Source of the DNA: Maribacter dokdonensis DSW-8
GTDB taxonomy: Bacteria > Bacteroidota > Bacteroidia > Flavobacteriales > Flavobacteriaceae
Length of the DNA stretch: 64,000 nt
Direction: 5' to 3'
Assembly (NCBI RefSeq): GCF_001447995.1
Contig: NZ_LDPE01000004.1
Coordinates: 171,183-235,182 of the forward strand
Below are positions 10,601 through 18,980 of the stretch, piece by piece. Under the pieces are notes generated by a model that worked only from the letters and a program-made list of their open reading frames with translations, was not told the DNA's origin and made no database searches. A program made the position numbers and the translations under genes. Within the stretch, counting starts at the first letter, position 1, and every line of letters begins with the position of its first letter.

Positions 10601-11157
10601 AAACTGCTTATAATTTCAAAAATAAGAATAGTGCCGCATTTCCAACTTTAGGGCTAGATGCAGGATTGACCATAGGTTATAAAACAAATATAGATAATAC
10701 CACTGCGGATAATAGTTTTGGCTATATACAACCAAAATTGGTCATTGATCATAAGTTGACCAAAAGCGGGAGTGTAGTTTTTGCAACAAAAATTGCAGGT
10801 GAAGTTTTGATCGGTGATGATTTTGAATTTTACCATGCAGCAACTATTGGTGGTATTAATAGTTTAAGAGGATTTAGAAATGAAAGATTTACAGGGAAAC
10901 GATCTTTTTATCAAAATACAGATATAAGGTTTCCTTTAGGAGGGTTAAGAACTAGCCTTGTTCCGTTTAGATTTGGACTTACCGGTAGTTTCGATTACGG
11001 TAGGGTTTGGGTTGAAGATGATACCTCTAATAAATGGCATAATTCGGTAGGTGCGTCAGCTTGGCTTATAGGAGCCGAAGCATTTACGGTAAACCTAGGA
11101 TATTTTAATAGTGTAGATGGGGGGCGTGTAGTCTTCGCACTAGGCTTTTCATTTTAA
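7651..11157 (+). CDS. giant outer-membrane protein: degenerate metallophosphoesterase-like head, kinase-like middle, beta-barrel tail
   Basis: This 1168-residue protein begins with a signal peptide (cleavage near SQEIE). Residues about 28-270 look like the calcineurin-type phosphoesterase domain common in Bacteroidota, but nearly all metal ligands are lost: the expected GD, GDN and GNHDW motifs read GN (33-34), GNA (63-65) and GDKEW (94-98), and the GHxH site reads GKSGN (240-244). Only HHP (190-192) remains. Residues about 320-690 hold a Gly-rich segment (385-388), a Lys in ALKK (409), DWDRHEDQW (548-556) and PRDRDQAF (574-581), which resemble the catalytic and metal loops of HipA/PI4K-like kinases. 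From about 850 on, alternating strands ending in LGFSF fit a BamA/Omp85-like barrel. Function is unknown. Confidence 0.65.
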   Translation: MKKFSHFPLTFSLILFASTIFSQEIEQSIYITGNTWDISDTEVLSEISKKSQLVNKPTVLILGNAAPKTEIEKSLDIQLSILSNLGKDVIFIPGDKEWVNGYKGVFDIEKYIQKNSKAKFSPDDAEPIKHQDLGENVELITVDSQWYLENWDDHIYINEESEIQNRTLFFLEFENRIKKAQGKIVFVALHHPTKTNSKQGFLSNIGGFSTQEFQNKQYRTLRNRLKTIAKGADNVIFLSGKSGNLQYIKGNVPQIISGAAGKLKAVNNGGQDDFSIAEKGYVRLDITTNGSVLAKYFTLKNGTFNEVFKTTVLKSETEDLEIYNFDKNLGAKKLAAIYTKEATTKSVFYKALWGEHYREFYGKEVDAPIVFLDTLMGGLTPLKRGGGQQSKSLRLEDKEGKQYVMRALKKSTIKFLQANAFQETYIGDVLDGTTVDKFLADFYTTSNPYTPFVIGGLSDAVGVNHTNPILYYIPKQERLGVYNDEFGDELYMIEEHVGDTQVEAEGFGKPLKILSTADVLQEINRSGKSVVDEPSYIRARIFDMLLGDWDRHEDQWRWALYKNEDGTEYCSPIPRDRDQAFSKYDGSLISFLTRVIPGLRKMQTYDEELRSVKWFASSPYHLDLTFIHASGWDEWERQTDHIQNELSDADIENAFEAIPEEIKGPVINDIKRKLKGRRDNLKKISKAYYLHLNKFQVVTGTQKADDFTITRLADGKTNVKIDRKDLGLLNHTFSKDITKEIWLFGLDGKDTFTVEGEGNQPIKIKIVGGKKNDTYDFKNTRKVKLYDYKDKENTIINKRSKKWLVNDYELNNYNHKKVKYNFNQLLPIIAFNPDDGVKLGVLSNHTSYSLQRNPFTYKHSINAAFYTSTSGFDLSYKGEFSNIFHNWNFGLEGLYTSPNFSENFFGFGNETNYDVDEEDLDFNRIRISKFKAAISLKWEGINGGSFYFKPLIESFEVDNTEGRFLAQIPETNAIFDRQTYTGVETAYNFKNKNSAAFPTLGLDAGLTIGYKTNIDNTTADNSFGYIQPKLVIDHKLTKSGSVVFATKIAGEVLIGDDFEFYHAATIGGINSLRGFRNERFTGKRSFYQNTDIRFPLGGLRTSLVPFRFGLTGSFDYGRVWVEDDTSNKWHNSVGASAWLIGAEAFTVNLGYFNSVDGGRVVFALGFSF

Positions 11158-11173
11158 TTAAAAACTACCACCA

Positions 11174-12787
11174 ATGAAAAAACCAATTGTAATTACCAAA
11201 CTAAGCACTTTAGAAAACAAAAAACCAGAACATGCATTAGTCAATGGTTTGGATTTAGTAATCGTAAAGTTTGATGATGAAATATCAGTGCTTTACGGTA
11301 GATGTTTACATAGAGGGGCATTAATGTCAGACGGTCATGTAGATGGTCATAATCTTATTTGTGGTGTTCACGGGTGGGATTATAGAGTAGATACCGGAGT
11401 TTCAGAATACAATAACGCTGAGGTGTTACATAAATTTACTACTAAAATAGAAGGGGACAATTTGTTTGTAGATGAAGAAGAGATCGATGCCTATTTAGTT
11501 AATAATCCGCAGCCTTTTAATAGAGACGCGTATTTAGGTGCATACGCAGATACCCACCCTGAAGAAACAGAACCGTATACCGGGTACATAAAGGAACTTG
11601 CTACAAACGGGTTAAAAAACTTAGGTCATCACGGATTCTCGGCTTCCATGGGAGTAGATAGAAATACGTTGCCTAAATGGAGCGATATACAGTTTCTGCC
11701 AGCACAATTGGCAAGCAGACCTCTGTTAGATGAAGATGCCGTAGCAACAAAGGTGATTATTGGTCCAAATGCCAAAAAGCCTTTACATCTAGACATTCCA
11801 CTCTTTGTTAGTGATATGAGTTTTGGAGCGTTGTCTCGTGAAGCAAAAATTGCATTGTCTCGAGGGGCAGAAATGGCAGGTACGGGTATTTGTTCTGGAG
11901 AAGGCGGAATGTTACCCCAAGAGCAAGAAAATAACAGCAGGTATTTTTATGAATTGGCTTCGGCTAAATTCGGTTTTTCTTGGGATAAGTTAGACAATGT
12001 ACAAGCCTTTCATTTTAAAGGTGGACAAGGCGCTAAAACCGGTACGGGCGGTCATTTGCCTGGGTCAAAAGTAAGTAAGGAAATTGCTGAAGTTAGAGGA
12101 TTGAAAGAAGGGGAAACTGCTATTTCACCTGCAACTTTTCCAGATTTTAATGGCGTAGATGATTTTAAATCTTTTGCCGCTCAAGTAAGAGAATATACAG
12201 GAGGTATTCCTATTGGATTTAAAATAGCGGCCAGTCATATTGAAAAAGATATTCAGTTTGCATTAGATGTAGGTGTTGATTATATCATTTTAGATGGTAG
12301 AGGTGGGGGAACAGGTTCTGCACCAACTATACTAAGAGACAATATCAACGTACCTACAATTCCTGCTTTGGCAAGGGCAAGAAAATATTTAGATAAAGTA
12401 GGTGCTACAGATGTTACCTTGATAATCACAGGAGGTTTACGAATTGCCGAAGATTTTGGTAAAGCACTTATGTTAGGTGCAGATGCCATTGCCGTATCTA
12501 ATTCGGCTTTACAGGCAATTGGTTGTTTAGGAATGCGTGCTTGCGGTAGTAACAACTGCCCGGTAGGTATTGCAACCCAAAAAGAATCTTTGCGAAGTAG
12601 GCTGATAATAGAATCTTCTGCAAAACAATTACATAACTATTTTGATGCTACAAACAATCTGATTAAGGTTATTGCGAGAGCTTGTGGTCATGATGATATC
12701 TCAAAATTTAATTTTGATGACCTATCTACCTTTAATTATGACATGCATCGTCTTACAGGAATAAATTACGCAGGGATAAACGCTTAA
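11174..12787 (+). CDS. Rieske-domain fused to FMN-binding glutamate-synthase-like protein
   Basis: This 537-residue protein joins two redox modules. Residues 1-105 carry a Rieske [2Fe-2S] motif, Cys44-x-His46 and Cys63-x2-His66. The rest is the FMN-binding synthase domain of glutamate synthase (SFGALSREAK, GGQGAKTGTGGHLPG, GGRGGGTG), including the 3Fe-4S pattern C-x5-C-x4-C in CLGMRACGSNNC. No amidotransferase domain is present, so it is not a whole GOGAT. It lacks a signal peptide. It is first in a run of closely spaced genes to 14818. The likely role is an electron-transfer flavoenzyme on an amino acid or keto acid; the reaction is unknown. Confidence 0.8.
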   Translation: MKKPIVITKLSTLENKKPEHALVNGLDLVIVKFDDEISVLYGRCLHRGALMSDGHVDGHNLICGVHGWDYRVDTGVSEYNNAEVLHKFTTKIEGDNLFVDEEEIDAYLVNNPQPFNRDAYLGAYADTHPEETEPYTGYIKELATNGLKNLGHHGFSASMGVDRNTLPKWSDIQFLPAQLASRPLLDEDAVATKVIIGPNAKKPLHLDIPLFVSDMSFGALSREAKIALSRGAEMAGTGICSGEGGMLPQEQENNSRYFYELASAKFGFSWDKLDNVQAFHFKGGQGAKTGTGGHLPGSKVSKEIAEVRGLKEGETAISPATFPDFNGVDDFKSFAAQVREYTGGIPIGFKIAASHIEKDIQFALDVGVDYIILDGRGGGTGSAPTILRDNINVPTIPALARARKYLDKVGATDVTLIITGGLRIAEDFGKALMLGADAIAVSNSALQAIGCLGMRACGSNNCPVGIATQKESLRSRLIIESSAKQLHNYFDATNNLIKVIARACGHDDISKFNFDDLSTFNYDMHRLTGINYAGINA

Positions 12788-12796
12788 AAATATACT

Positions 12797-13528
12797 ATGA
12801 AAAAACAAATGCATTTAGCATCGCAATATTTAGCTGCTGCAGCAATCAGCTTTGTACTTGAAAAAGATGATGACAGCCATACGAACTTAGGTTGGTCTAT
12901 TGAAAAAAAACAACTGGAAACCCACCCCTTATCATCAAGCGGAGATATACTTTCTTTGAATTATAACACTTTTTCATTAGAATGGAATTCTCCAAAAAAT
13001 GATGCTTCTTTTACCCTAGATGGTAAAACACATCAACAGGTGCTGGAATGGTTGGTTAAAACTTCAAAGACATTTTTAGATAAGGTATATACCTATGAAT
13101 TTCATTATGACTTGCCGTATACAATAAATGCATCGTATGCTTTCAAATTAAATGCATCAAAATTAAAAGAATTGGCATCTTTAAGAACCTTGGCACAATC
13201 TAGCTTGGTGGCTACGCTAAAAGAAACAGGTTTGGAATCTGATGTTCGCATATGGCCGCATCATTTTGATTCTGGAGCTTATGCTTGTTTAAATGATGAT
13301 ATAGCAGTAGGTTTTGGATTGGCAATTCCTGATGCTTTGGTAAATGAGCACTACTTTTATATTAGCGGATATAAAGGTCATAATGGTTTAGATACATCGA
13401 ATTTTGATGCACTTTCTTTAGGCGAATGGAAAAACGATGGATTTAAAGGAGCAGTTTTACCAGCTACAAAAATTAATAAAGATCAGGCAGTTCAGTTTTT
13501 TACTGAAGCTATAAATACCTATAAATAA
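12797..13528 (+). CDS. conserved hypothetical protein, possibly DUF5996-like
   Basis: This is a soluble-looking 243-residue protein with no signal peptide or membrane helix. The conspicuous part is WPHHFDSGAY (about residues 153-162), followed by GFGLAIP, HYFYISGY and FKGAVLP. From memory this order resembles proteins of unknown function DUF5996; I cannot confirm that. The His-His-Asp group could bind metal (speculative). It sits 9 bases after the Rieske/glutamate-synthase-like gene and 4 bases before the YjeF-like gene, so it is very probably part of the same operon. No function is proposed. Confidence 0.6.
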   Translation: MKKQMHLASQYLAAAAISFVLEKDDDSHTNLGWSIEKKQLETHPLSSSGDILSLNYNTFSLEWNSPKNDASFTLDGKTHQQVLEWLVKTSKTFLDKVYTYEFHYDLPYTINASYAFKLNASKLKELASLRTLAQSSLVATLKETGLESDVRIWPHHFDSGAYACLNDDIAVGFGLAIPDALVNEHYFYISGYKGHNGLDTSNFDALSLGEWKNDGFKGAVLPATKINKDQAVQFFTEAINTYK

Positions 13529-13532
13529 TAAT

Positions 13533-14186
13533 ATGAAGGTAACCAGTCTTTCCTTAGAAGCCTTTAAAGAGATGGATTATTGGGCGGTAGAGAAATACAA
13601 TTTATCCATTGAGTTGATGATGGAAAATGCCGGTTTGCAGTTGGCTAGATTAATCGCTAAAAAAGCAAATAAAAGTTCGGTAATAACCATTGGGGTAGGT
13701 AATGGCAATAATGGCGGCGGCGGTCTGGTCGCTGCTCGTAGACTTGCTGCCTGGGGTTACAATGTAAATTTAGATTTGGTTGTACCTATTAGCAAAGACC
13801 TACCAAAAGCTCAATTAGAAAGAGCATTGCTATTTGGGGCAAAGAAAGGTATACCGGAAACTACTGATATTTGGGTAGATGCCTATTTGGGGTTCTCTCA
13901 AAGATTACCGCTGTCTGATGCATTTGCCAAAAGTATTGCACTAGCCAACGGATCATCGGCATTTAGAATATCATTGGACATTCCCGTTGGTATTGCCAAA
14001 GAAGGTAAATTATCAGGGTTTAAGGCGAACCAAGTAATGACATTGGCAGCTCCTAAAACTATTTTGGAACAATTGCCAAACGAGGTAGAAGTATATGTGG
14101 CCGATTTGGGAATACCGAAATCTGTTTATGAGCATTTTAATATTAAGATGCCAAATTTTAATGAACACCAATTGATAGCTTTATAA
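13533..14186 (+). CDS. YjeF N-terminal domain protein, NAD(P)HX epimerase-like
   Basis: This 217-residue single-domain protein matches the N-terminal half of YjeF (AIBP/NnrE), which epimerises hydrated NAD(P)H. Visible features are the opening helix ending MMENAGLQLARL, the phosphate-binding loop GNGNNGGGGLVAARRL (about residues 54-69), VDAYLGF and the DIP-G motif in SLDIPVGIAKEG. The usual loop is GNNGGDG; here the Asp is Gly, which may alter substrate or activity. The C-terminal dehydratase half (NnrD) is absent and not nearby. The gene is third in the Rieske-flavoenzyme operon, which suggests a specialised rather than housekeeping copy. Confidence 0.72.
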   Translation: MKVTSLSLEAFKEMDYWAVEKYNLSIELMMENAGLQLARLIAKKANKSSVITIGVGNGNNGGGGLVAARRLAAWGYNVNLDLVVPISKDLPKAQLERALLFGAKKGIPETTDIWVDAYLGFSQRLPLSDAFAKSIALANGSSAFRISLDIPVGIAKEGKLSGFKANQVMTLAAPKTILEQLPNEVEVYVADLGIPKSVYEHFNIKMPNFNEHQLIAL

Positions 14187-14197
14187 CCAATTTTGAG

Positions 14198-14818
14198 ATG
14201 AACGATAAAGAAGAAGCCAAAGAAATTGATAAGCAATTAAGAAAAGAACTAGGTATTGATAAGGAGAAGCTAAAGGAATTAAAGAAGAAACTTTCAAAGA
14301 TAGAACCACGATCAGAACGTGGAGCGGAGACTTTGTTTCGTTTGGTATCTAAAAATCAGTATACGTTGAATACGATGATAGATAGAAAATCAAATATTCT
14401 TATTTCCATCAATGCACTTATTCTATCTATTATACTGGGTACGGTATTAAGTCAGCTAGATAAAGATCCACATCTTATATATCCTGCAGTTATAATGCTT
14501 GCAACGAATCTTATATCTATTGCATATGCGGTATTTGCAACCAGACCAGAGTTAACACACGGAGATAGAAGTACCAATAACCTTTTGTTCTATGGTAATT
14601 TTAATACCATGAACGAAGAAGAATATACCGAAGAACTGACCGAGTTAATGTACAAAGGAGATGAGCTTTATAAGACCATTGCAAGAGATACTTTTCATTT
14701 GGGAAAGACTATAGATAGAAAATTTAAACTACTTAGAACTTCTTTTCATGTATTCTTAGTAGGTATTATTTTGGCGGTGATAGGATTTATAGCGTGCCAT
14801 ATTATGTTTGCCATGTAG
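14198..14818 (+). CDS. Pycsar-type PycTM membrane effector-like protein (DUF5706), orphan
   Basis: This 206-residue protein has a charged N-terminal coiled region (1-45), then RGAETLFRLVSKNQYTLN, a first hydrophobic hairpin (about 75-125: IDRKSNILISINALILSI and YPAVIMLATNLISIAYAVFATRP), a GNFN-type loop and a final helix (about 180-204). The order matches PycTM, a membrane effector of Pycsar anti-phage systems that is triggered by cyclic UMP or CMP. In many Bacteroidota the domain follows an HD domain; that is absent. No nucleotidyl cyclase is found in this window, so it is either an orphan or has a distant partner. It lies 11 bases after the YjeF-like gene. Confidence 0.72.
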   Translation: MNDKEEAKEIDKQLRKELGIDKEKLKELKKKLSKIEPRSERGAETLFRLVSKNQYTLNTMIDRKSNILISINALILSIILGTVLSQLDKDPHLIYPAVIMLATNLISIAYAVFATRPELTHGDRSTNNLLFYGNFNTMNEEEYTEELTELMYKGDELYKTIARDTFHLGKTIDRKFKLLRTSFHVFLVGIILAVIGFIACHIMFAM

Positions 14819-14820
14819 TA

Positions 14821-15216
<396 letters not shown>

Positions 15217-15376
15217 TCATTTGAGGTCTCCATAAAGCGAAGCCTACCCTTCATATGTTCCGTTTATGTTTTAATATTCTTTTTCATTTAAAATTAAACC
15301 TTCTATAATTTCAAGAGAGTTGTAGATTCTTCAGAAAAGAACAATCTTTAAACTTTAAATCAAACTGACAACGACC

Positions 15377-17284
15377 ATGAGGAAAGTAACCGTGTATTTT
15401 GTAATATTATTTTGGTGCGGATTTAACATAAAGGCACAAGAACAAGAGTATGGAAAAAATCAGCCCTATTCTTCTTATTGGTTTGTACACGAGCTTTTAG
15501 AATGGTCACCAGAAAATGATAGGGAATCAAAGTTTAATGTAAGTTGTATTCCTTTGGCAGATCGGTTTTTAAATGATAGTACGGATTTAGGAGAAGGTTC
15601 ACCAAAAATTCCGGGTATTATAGCTTTAATGGCACCTCATACCACTAATTTTCATCCTTCTCAAGGGTTTTCTTCGATAAAACAATATGCTTTTCCATTT
15701 TGGCAATACATAGATTATTTTGTGCAATGGGGTGGCTCAGCAAACGAAGGTATTATTGTGCCGCCAACAGCGTTCTGGACAGATGCTGCCCATAAAAACG
15801 GAGTAAAGAGTATAGGTACGGTGTTTTTTCCGCCCAACGTTTATGGCGGTAAGGAAGAGTGGGTGTATGAGTTTCTTGTAAAGAATGAGGATGGAGGCTT
15901 TCCTGTTGCCGACAAACTTATTGAAGTAGCTAAAACATATAATTTTGATGGCTGGTTTATTAATCAAGAAACGTATGATTTGGTGGGTAATATGGGGAAA
16001 CTCATGCAAGAATTCATCACATATTATAGGGAACGATCAAATTTAAAATTGGTCTGGTACGATGCCATGATAGATGATTCACGCGTAATTTGGCAAGACG
16101 AATTAAACGAGCACAATCAAATGTATTTTCAAAATGGAGATACTAATATGTCTGATGTGTTTTTTATCAATTTTAGGTATCACGATGTCAATTTAGAAGA
16201 TAGTAAACTTCTGGCCAATAAACTGGGAAGAAGTGAGTGGGATCTGTTCGCAGGTATAGACGTACAGTCCAAAAGTTATAAGACACCTGTAAAATGGGAT
16301 GCACTATATAAGAACGGTAAACCTAATAATACATCTATAGGTATTTACTGGTCCAACTCTACCTTTGATATTTCTGAAAGTAAAATGCCAGAGGACGTAT
16401 ACCGTAAAGAACAAAATTTTTGGAATGGTGGTTCAACTATAGAGACTAGGTTTGGCGAAAGTACTTGGCAAGGATTCTCCAATTATTTTGAACCACGAAG
16501 CGTAATTAATGAACTGCCTTTTAAATCTAATTTCAATTACGGACTTGGTAGTTTTTACAATGAGAAAGGAAAAACGGTTTCAAGAGAAGAATGGCATAAT
16601 TTAAGTATTCAAGACGTATTGCCAACATGGCAATTTCAGGTAGATACTACCAAAGTTGAACCTACCATTAGTTTTGAGGATAGCTATTTTGGTGGTAGTA
16701 GCTTATTTTTAGAAGCGTACGAGAATGCAGAACTACCTTTGTACAAGACAAAAATAAGTTTAGAAAAGAATGTGAATTTTAGCGTTGTCGCTAAAACTAC
16801 TGGTGATATAAGTTTAGAGTTTTATTGCCAATTATCTAACGGGGAGATTTTAACCAATGCGCTAAAAAATTCACTTTCCTGGAAGAAAAACAATTTTAGA
16901 ATAACCGCTCGTAAAAACGTTCGTATAATTAAAATCGGAGTTAGAACTAGGGGCAAAGGTAGTGCGTATTTAGGCGAAGTTGCCATAAACTCCAAACGCG
17001 AACCATCACCAACTACATCTCAATTTCAGGTAAATGGATTTTTAAATGAAAACAATGCCGAATTGTATGTTCATTTTAAAACTTTAGATGCTCCTGTATA
17101 TCATAATTTATACTTTATAAATGAAGAAAATGACAAAATTTGGTTAGGTAAAACACCCTCTAAAGATTTTTATATTTCAAAAATTCCTACAAAAAATGGA
17201 AAAATAAAAATTGAAGTGCAATCGGAGAGTTTTGGTGGTAAAAAAGGTGAAATCATTAAAAAAACCATTGACATTTCTAAATGA
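15377..17284 (+). CDS. GH85 endo-beta-N-acetylglucosaminidase
   Basis: This 635-residue protein has an N-terminal signal peptide (cleavage near KAQEQ). The catalytic barrel (about 30-360) shows GH85 landmarks: YAFPFWQYIDYFVQWGG, PPTAFWTDAAHKNG, then FDGWFINQET, where Asn196-x-Glu198 is the Asn/Glu pair used in substrate-assisted cleavage of the chitobiose core of N-glycans. The C-terminal 270 residues look like beta-sandwich domains. There is no Cys lipobox and no clear type IX sorting tail, so it is periplasmic or secreted. It stands alone, without SusC/SusD genes nearby. Family call is strong; natural substrate (algal or animal glycoprotein) is inferred. Confidence 0.85.
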   Translation: MRKVTVYFVILFWCGFNIKAQEQEYGKNQPYSSYWFVHELLEWSPENDRESKFNVSCIPLADRFLNDSTDLGEGSPKIPGIIALMAPHTTNFHPSQGFSSIKQYAFPFWQYIDYFVQWGGSANEGIIVPPTAFWTDAAHKNGVKSIGTVFFPPNVYGGKEEWVYEFLVKNEDGGFPVADKLIEVAKTYNFDGWFINQETYDLVGNMGKLMQEFITYYRERSNLKLVWYDAMIDDSRVIWQDELNEHNQMYFQNGDTNMSDVFFINFRYHDVNLEDSKLLANKLGRSEWDLFAGIDVQSKSYKTPVKWDALYKNGKPNNTSIGIYWSNSTFDISESKMPEDVYRKEQNFWNGGSTIETRFGESTWQGFSNYFEPRSVINELPFKSNFNYGLGSFYNEKGKTVSREEWHNLSIQDVLPTWQFQVDTTKVEPTISFEDSYFGGSSLFLEAYENAELPLYKTKISLEKNVNFSVVAKTTGDISLEFYCQLSNGEILTNALKNSLSWKKNNFRITARKNVRIIKIGVRTRGKGSAYLGEVAINSKREPSPTTSQFQVNGFLNENNAELYVHFKTLDAPVYHNLYFINEENDKIWLGKTPSKDFYISKIPTKNGKIKIEVQSESFGGKKGEIIKKTIDISK

Positions 17285-17705
17285 TACCATTTGATTTTTT
17301 AAAGAGAAAATTGAATTTTTTAGACAGATGGGTAAAGCTATTATATTGAAGAAAAACGACTTAAGTTGGTGAACTTAAATTGTAAAAAATTACATCAATG
17401 TTAATAGTATGTTATTAGAAAAAAATGACTATGGCCAACTTTATTAAAAATAATTTATACAATTATTAGCTGAAGTAATTCTTTAAGCAAATCTAAATTT
17501 AGAATTTAAATTTATCAATATAATACATTGATACAAAGGTATTTAGTGTGTGATTTGGAGAAGGTTGGCATTCTTCTATTTTTAGTTAAAATTGCAATTG
17601 TTGATAACCATGTTAAAAGCTTAACGAGGTAAATGTGAAAATAAGGTGATTAATTTTGGAACTTTACACCTCGCTTAATTAGTTCATCATTAACATTATT
17701 TTAAC
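17285..17705. other. long intergenic region before the ribonucleotide reductase operon
   Basis: This AT-rich spacer of 421 bases contains no open frame worth calling. Its right half holds a TAATTTTG promoter-like element and a pair of inverted GAGGT-containing arms, both listed separately. The left half has many short A/T palindromes and nothing I can assign. I see no NrdR-type box. Confidence 0.4.
17619..17680 (+). promoter_or_regulatory. inverted arms bracketing a -7 element upstream of nrdB
   Basis: A TAATTTTG element at 17651-17658 fits the Bacteroidota -7 consensus TAnnTTTG and lies 47 bases before the nrdB ATG. It is bracketed by imperfect inverted arms: TTAACGAGGTAAA at 17621-17633 and TTTACACCTCGCTTAA at 17663-17678. 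Because the -7 element lies between the arms, the structure cannot be an RNA hairpin from this promoter, so a repressor binding pair is more likely. Confidence 0.4.
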
Positions 17706-18980
17706 ATGAAAATCACACAGGTCATAAAACGGGATTTTTCAACAAAACCCTTCCATTTACACAAAATTACAAATGCTATTTTAAAGGCTATGACAGCCGT
17801 TGAACATGGTGGTCCTGGTGAAGCTGAAATAATTTCCAATAATGTGCATTTAGCACTGTTAGAAAGAAAGAAATTAGACGATAATTATATTCCTACAGTA
17901 GAGGAGGTTCAAGATTTCGTTGAGAACAAATTAATGGAAGGCGGTTACTTTGATGTTGCTAAGGGATATATTCTATATAGAAATGAGCAAGCACAGAAAA
18001 GAAAATCGAACATTTTTGAAAAGCGAGTGAATCTAAAACCTTATGAATACCCTGCATTGTACGAATATGTATCGGCAATTAGACATTCATATTGGATACA
18101 TACGGAATTTAACTTTACAAGTGACATTCAAGACTTTAAGACTGGCTTGAATGACATTGAAAGAAATGCCATAAAAAATGCGATGTTGGCCATTTCCCAA
18201 ATTGAAGTTGCGGTTAAAAGCTTCTGGGGAGATATCTACCATAAGATGCCAAAACCAGAAATTGGTTCTGTAGGTGCAACGTTTGCAGAAAGTGAAGTAA
18301 GACATCATGATGCGTATTCTCATTTGTTGGAAATATTAGGTTTAAATGCAGAGTTCAAGAACTTGAAGAAAAAGCCTGTAATAATGAAAAGGGTTCATTA
18401 TTTGGAAACGGCTCTTAAGAACTCTAAAAGCGAAGACAACAAAGAATATTCAGAATCAATTTTATTGTTCTCACTATTCATAGAGCACGTATCGTTGTTC
18501 TCTCAATTCTTGATAATCATGGCCTTTAATAAACATAAGAATATGTTTAAAGGTATCTCTAACGTCGTTGAGGCAACCTCAAAAGAAGAACAGATCCATG
18601 GCGATTTCGGAATTGACATCATCAATATTATAAAAGATGAGAATCCTACATGGTTTAACGTAGAATTTAATAGTACTGTTCAAGATATGTGTAAAGATGC
18701 ATTCTTGGCCGAGAGTGATATTATAGATTGGATTTTTGAAGCAGGTGAAATAGATTTCCTTCCTAAAAACTTAATCAAGGAATTCATTAAAAAGAGATTT
18801 AATGATTCGATAGAAAGTATCGGAATCGAAAAAATATTTGAGGTAGACGAAGAATTATTATCTCAGACAGAATGGTTTGATGATGAGATAATCGGTACCA
18901 AACATGGCGATTTCTTCGTAAAGCGCTCCATCAACTATAGCAAAAGAACACAAAGTATAACCAGTGACGACTTATTTTAA
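17706..18980 (+). CDS. nrdB: class I ribonucleotide reductase small (radical) subunit with N-terminal ATP-cone
   Basis: This 424-residue protein is longer than a typical NrdB because residues 1-95 form an ATP-cone, an allosteric domain normally found on NrdA (MKITQVIKRDFSTKPFHLHKITNAILKAM, then VEEVQDFVENKLM). The ferritin-like core follows, with metal-ligand helices QIEVAVKSFWGD, ESEVRHHDAY (E-x2-H and a Tyr at the radical position) and EEQIHGDFG. This matches the flavobacterial subclass (Leeuwenhoekiella-type) in which dATP inhibition acts through the small subunit and the cofactor may be dimanganese. nrdA starts at the next base after the stop. Metal type cannot be read from sequence. Confidence 0.9.
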   Translation: MKITQVIKRDFSTKPFHLHKITNAILKAMTAVEHGGPGEAEIISNNVHLALLERKKLDDNYIPTVEEVQDFVENKLMEGGYFDVAKGYILYRNEQAQKRKSNIFEKRVNLKPYEYPALYEYVSAIRHSYWIHTEFNFTSDIQDFKTGLNDIERNAIKNAMLAISQIEVAVKSFWGDIYHKMPKPEIGSVGATFAESEVRHHDAYSHLLEILGLNAEFKNLKKKPVIMKRVHYLETALKNSKSEDNKEYSESILLFSLFIEHVSLFSQFLIIMAFNKHKNMFKGISNVVEATSKEEQIHGDFGIDIINIIKDENPTWFNVEFNSTVQDMCKDAFLAESDIIDWIFEAGEIDFLPKNLIKEFIKKRFNDSIESIGIEKIFEVDEELLSQTEWFDDEIIGTKHGDFFVKRSINYSKRTQSITSDDLF

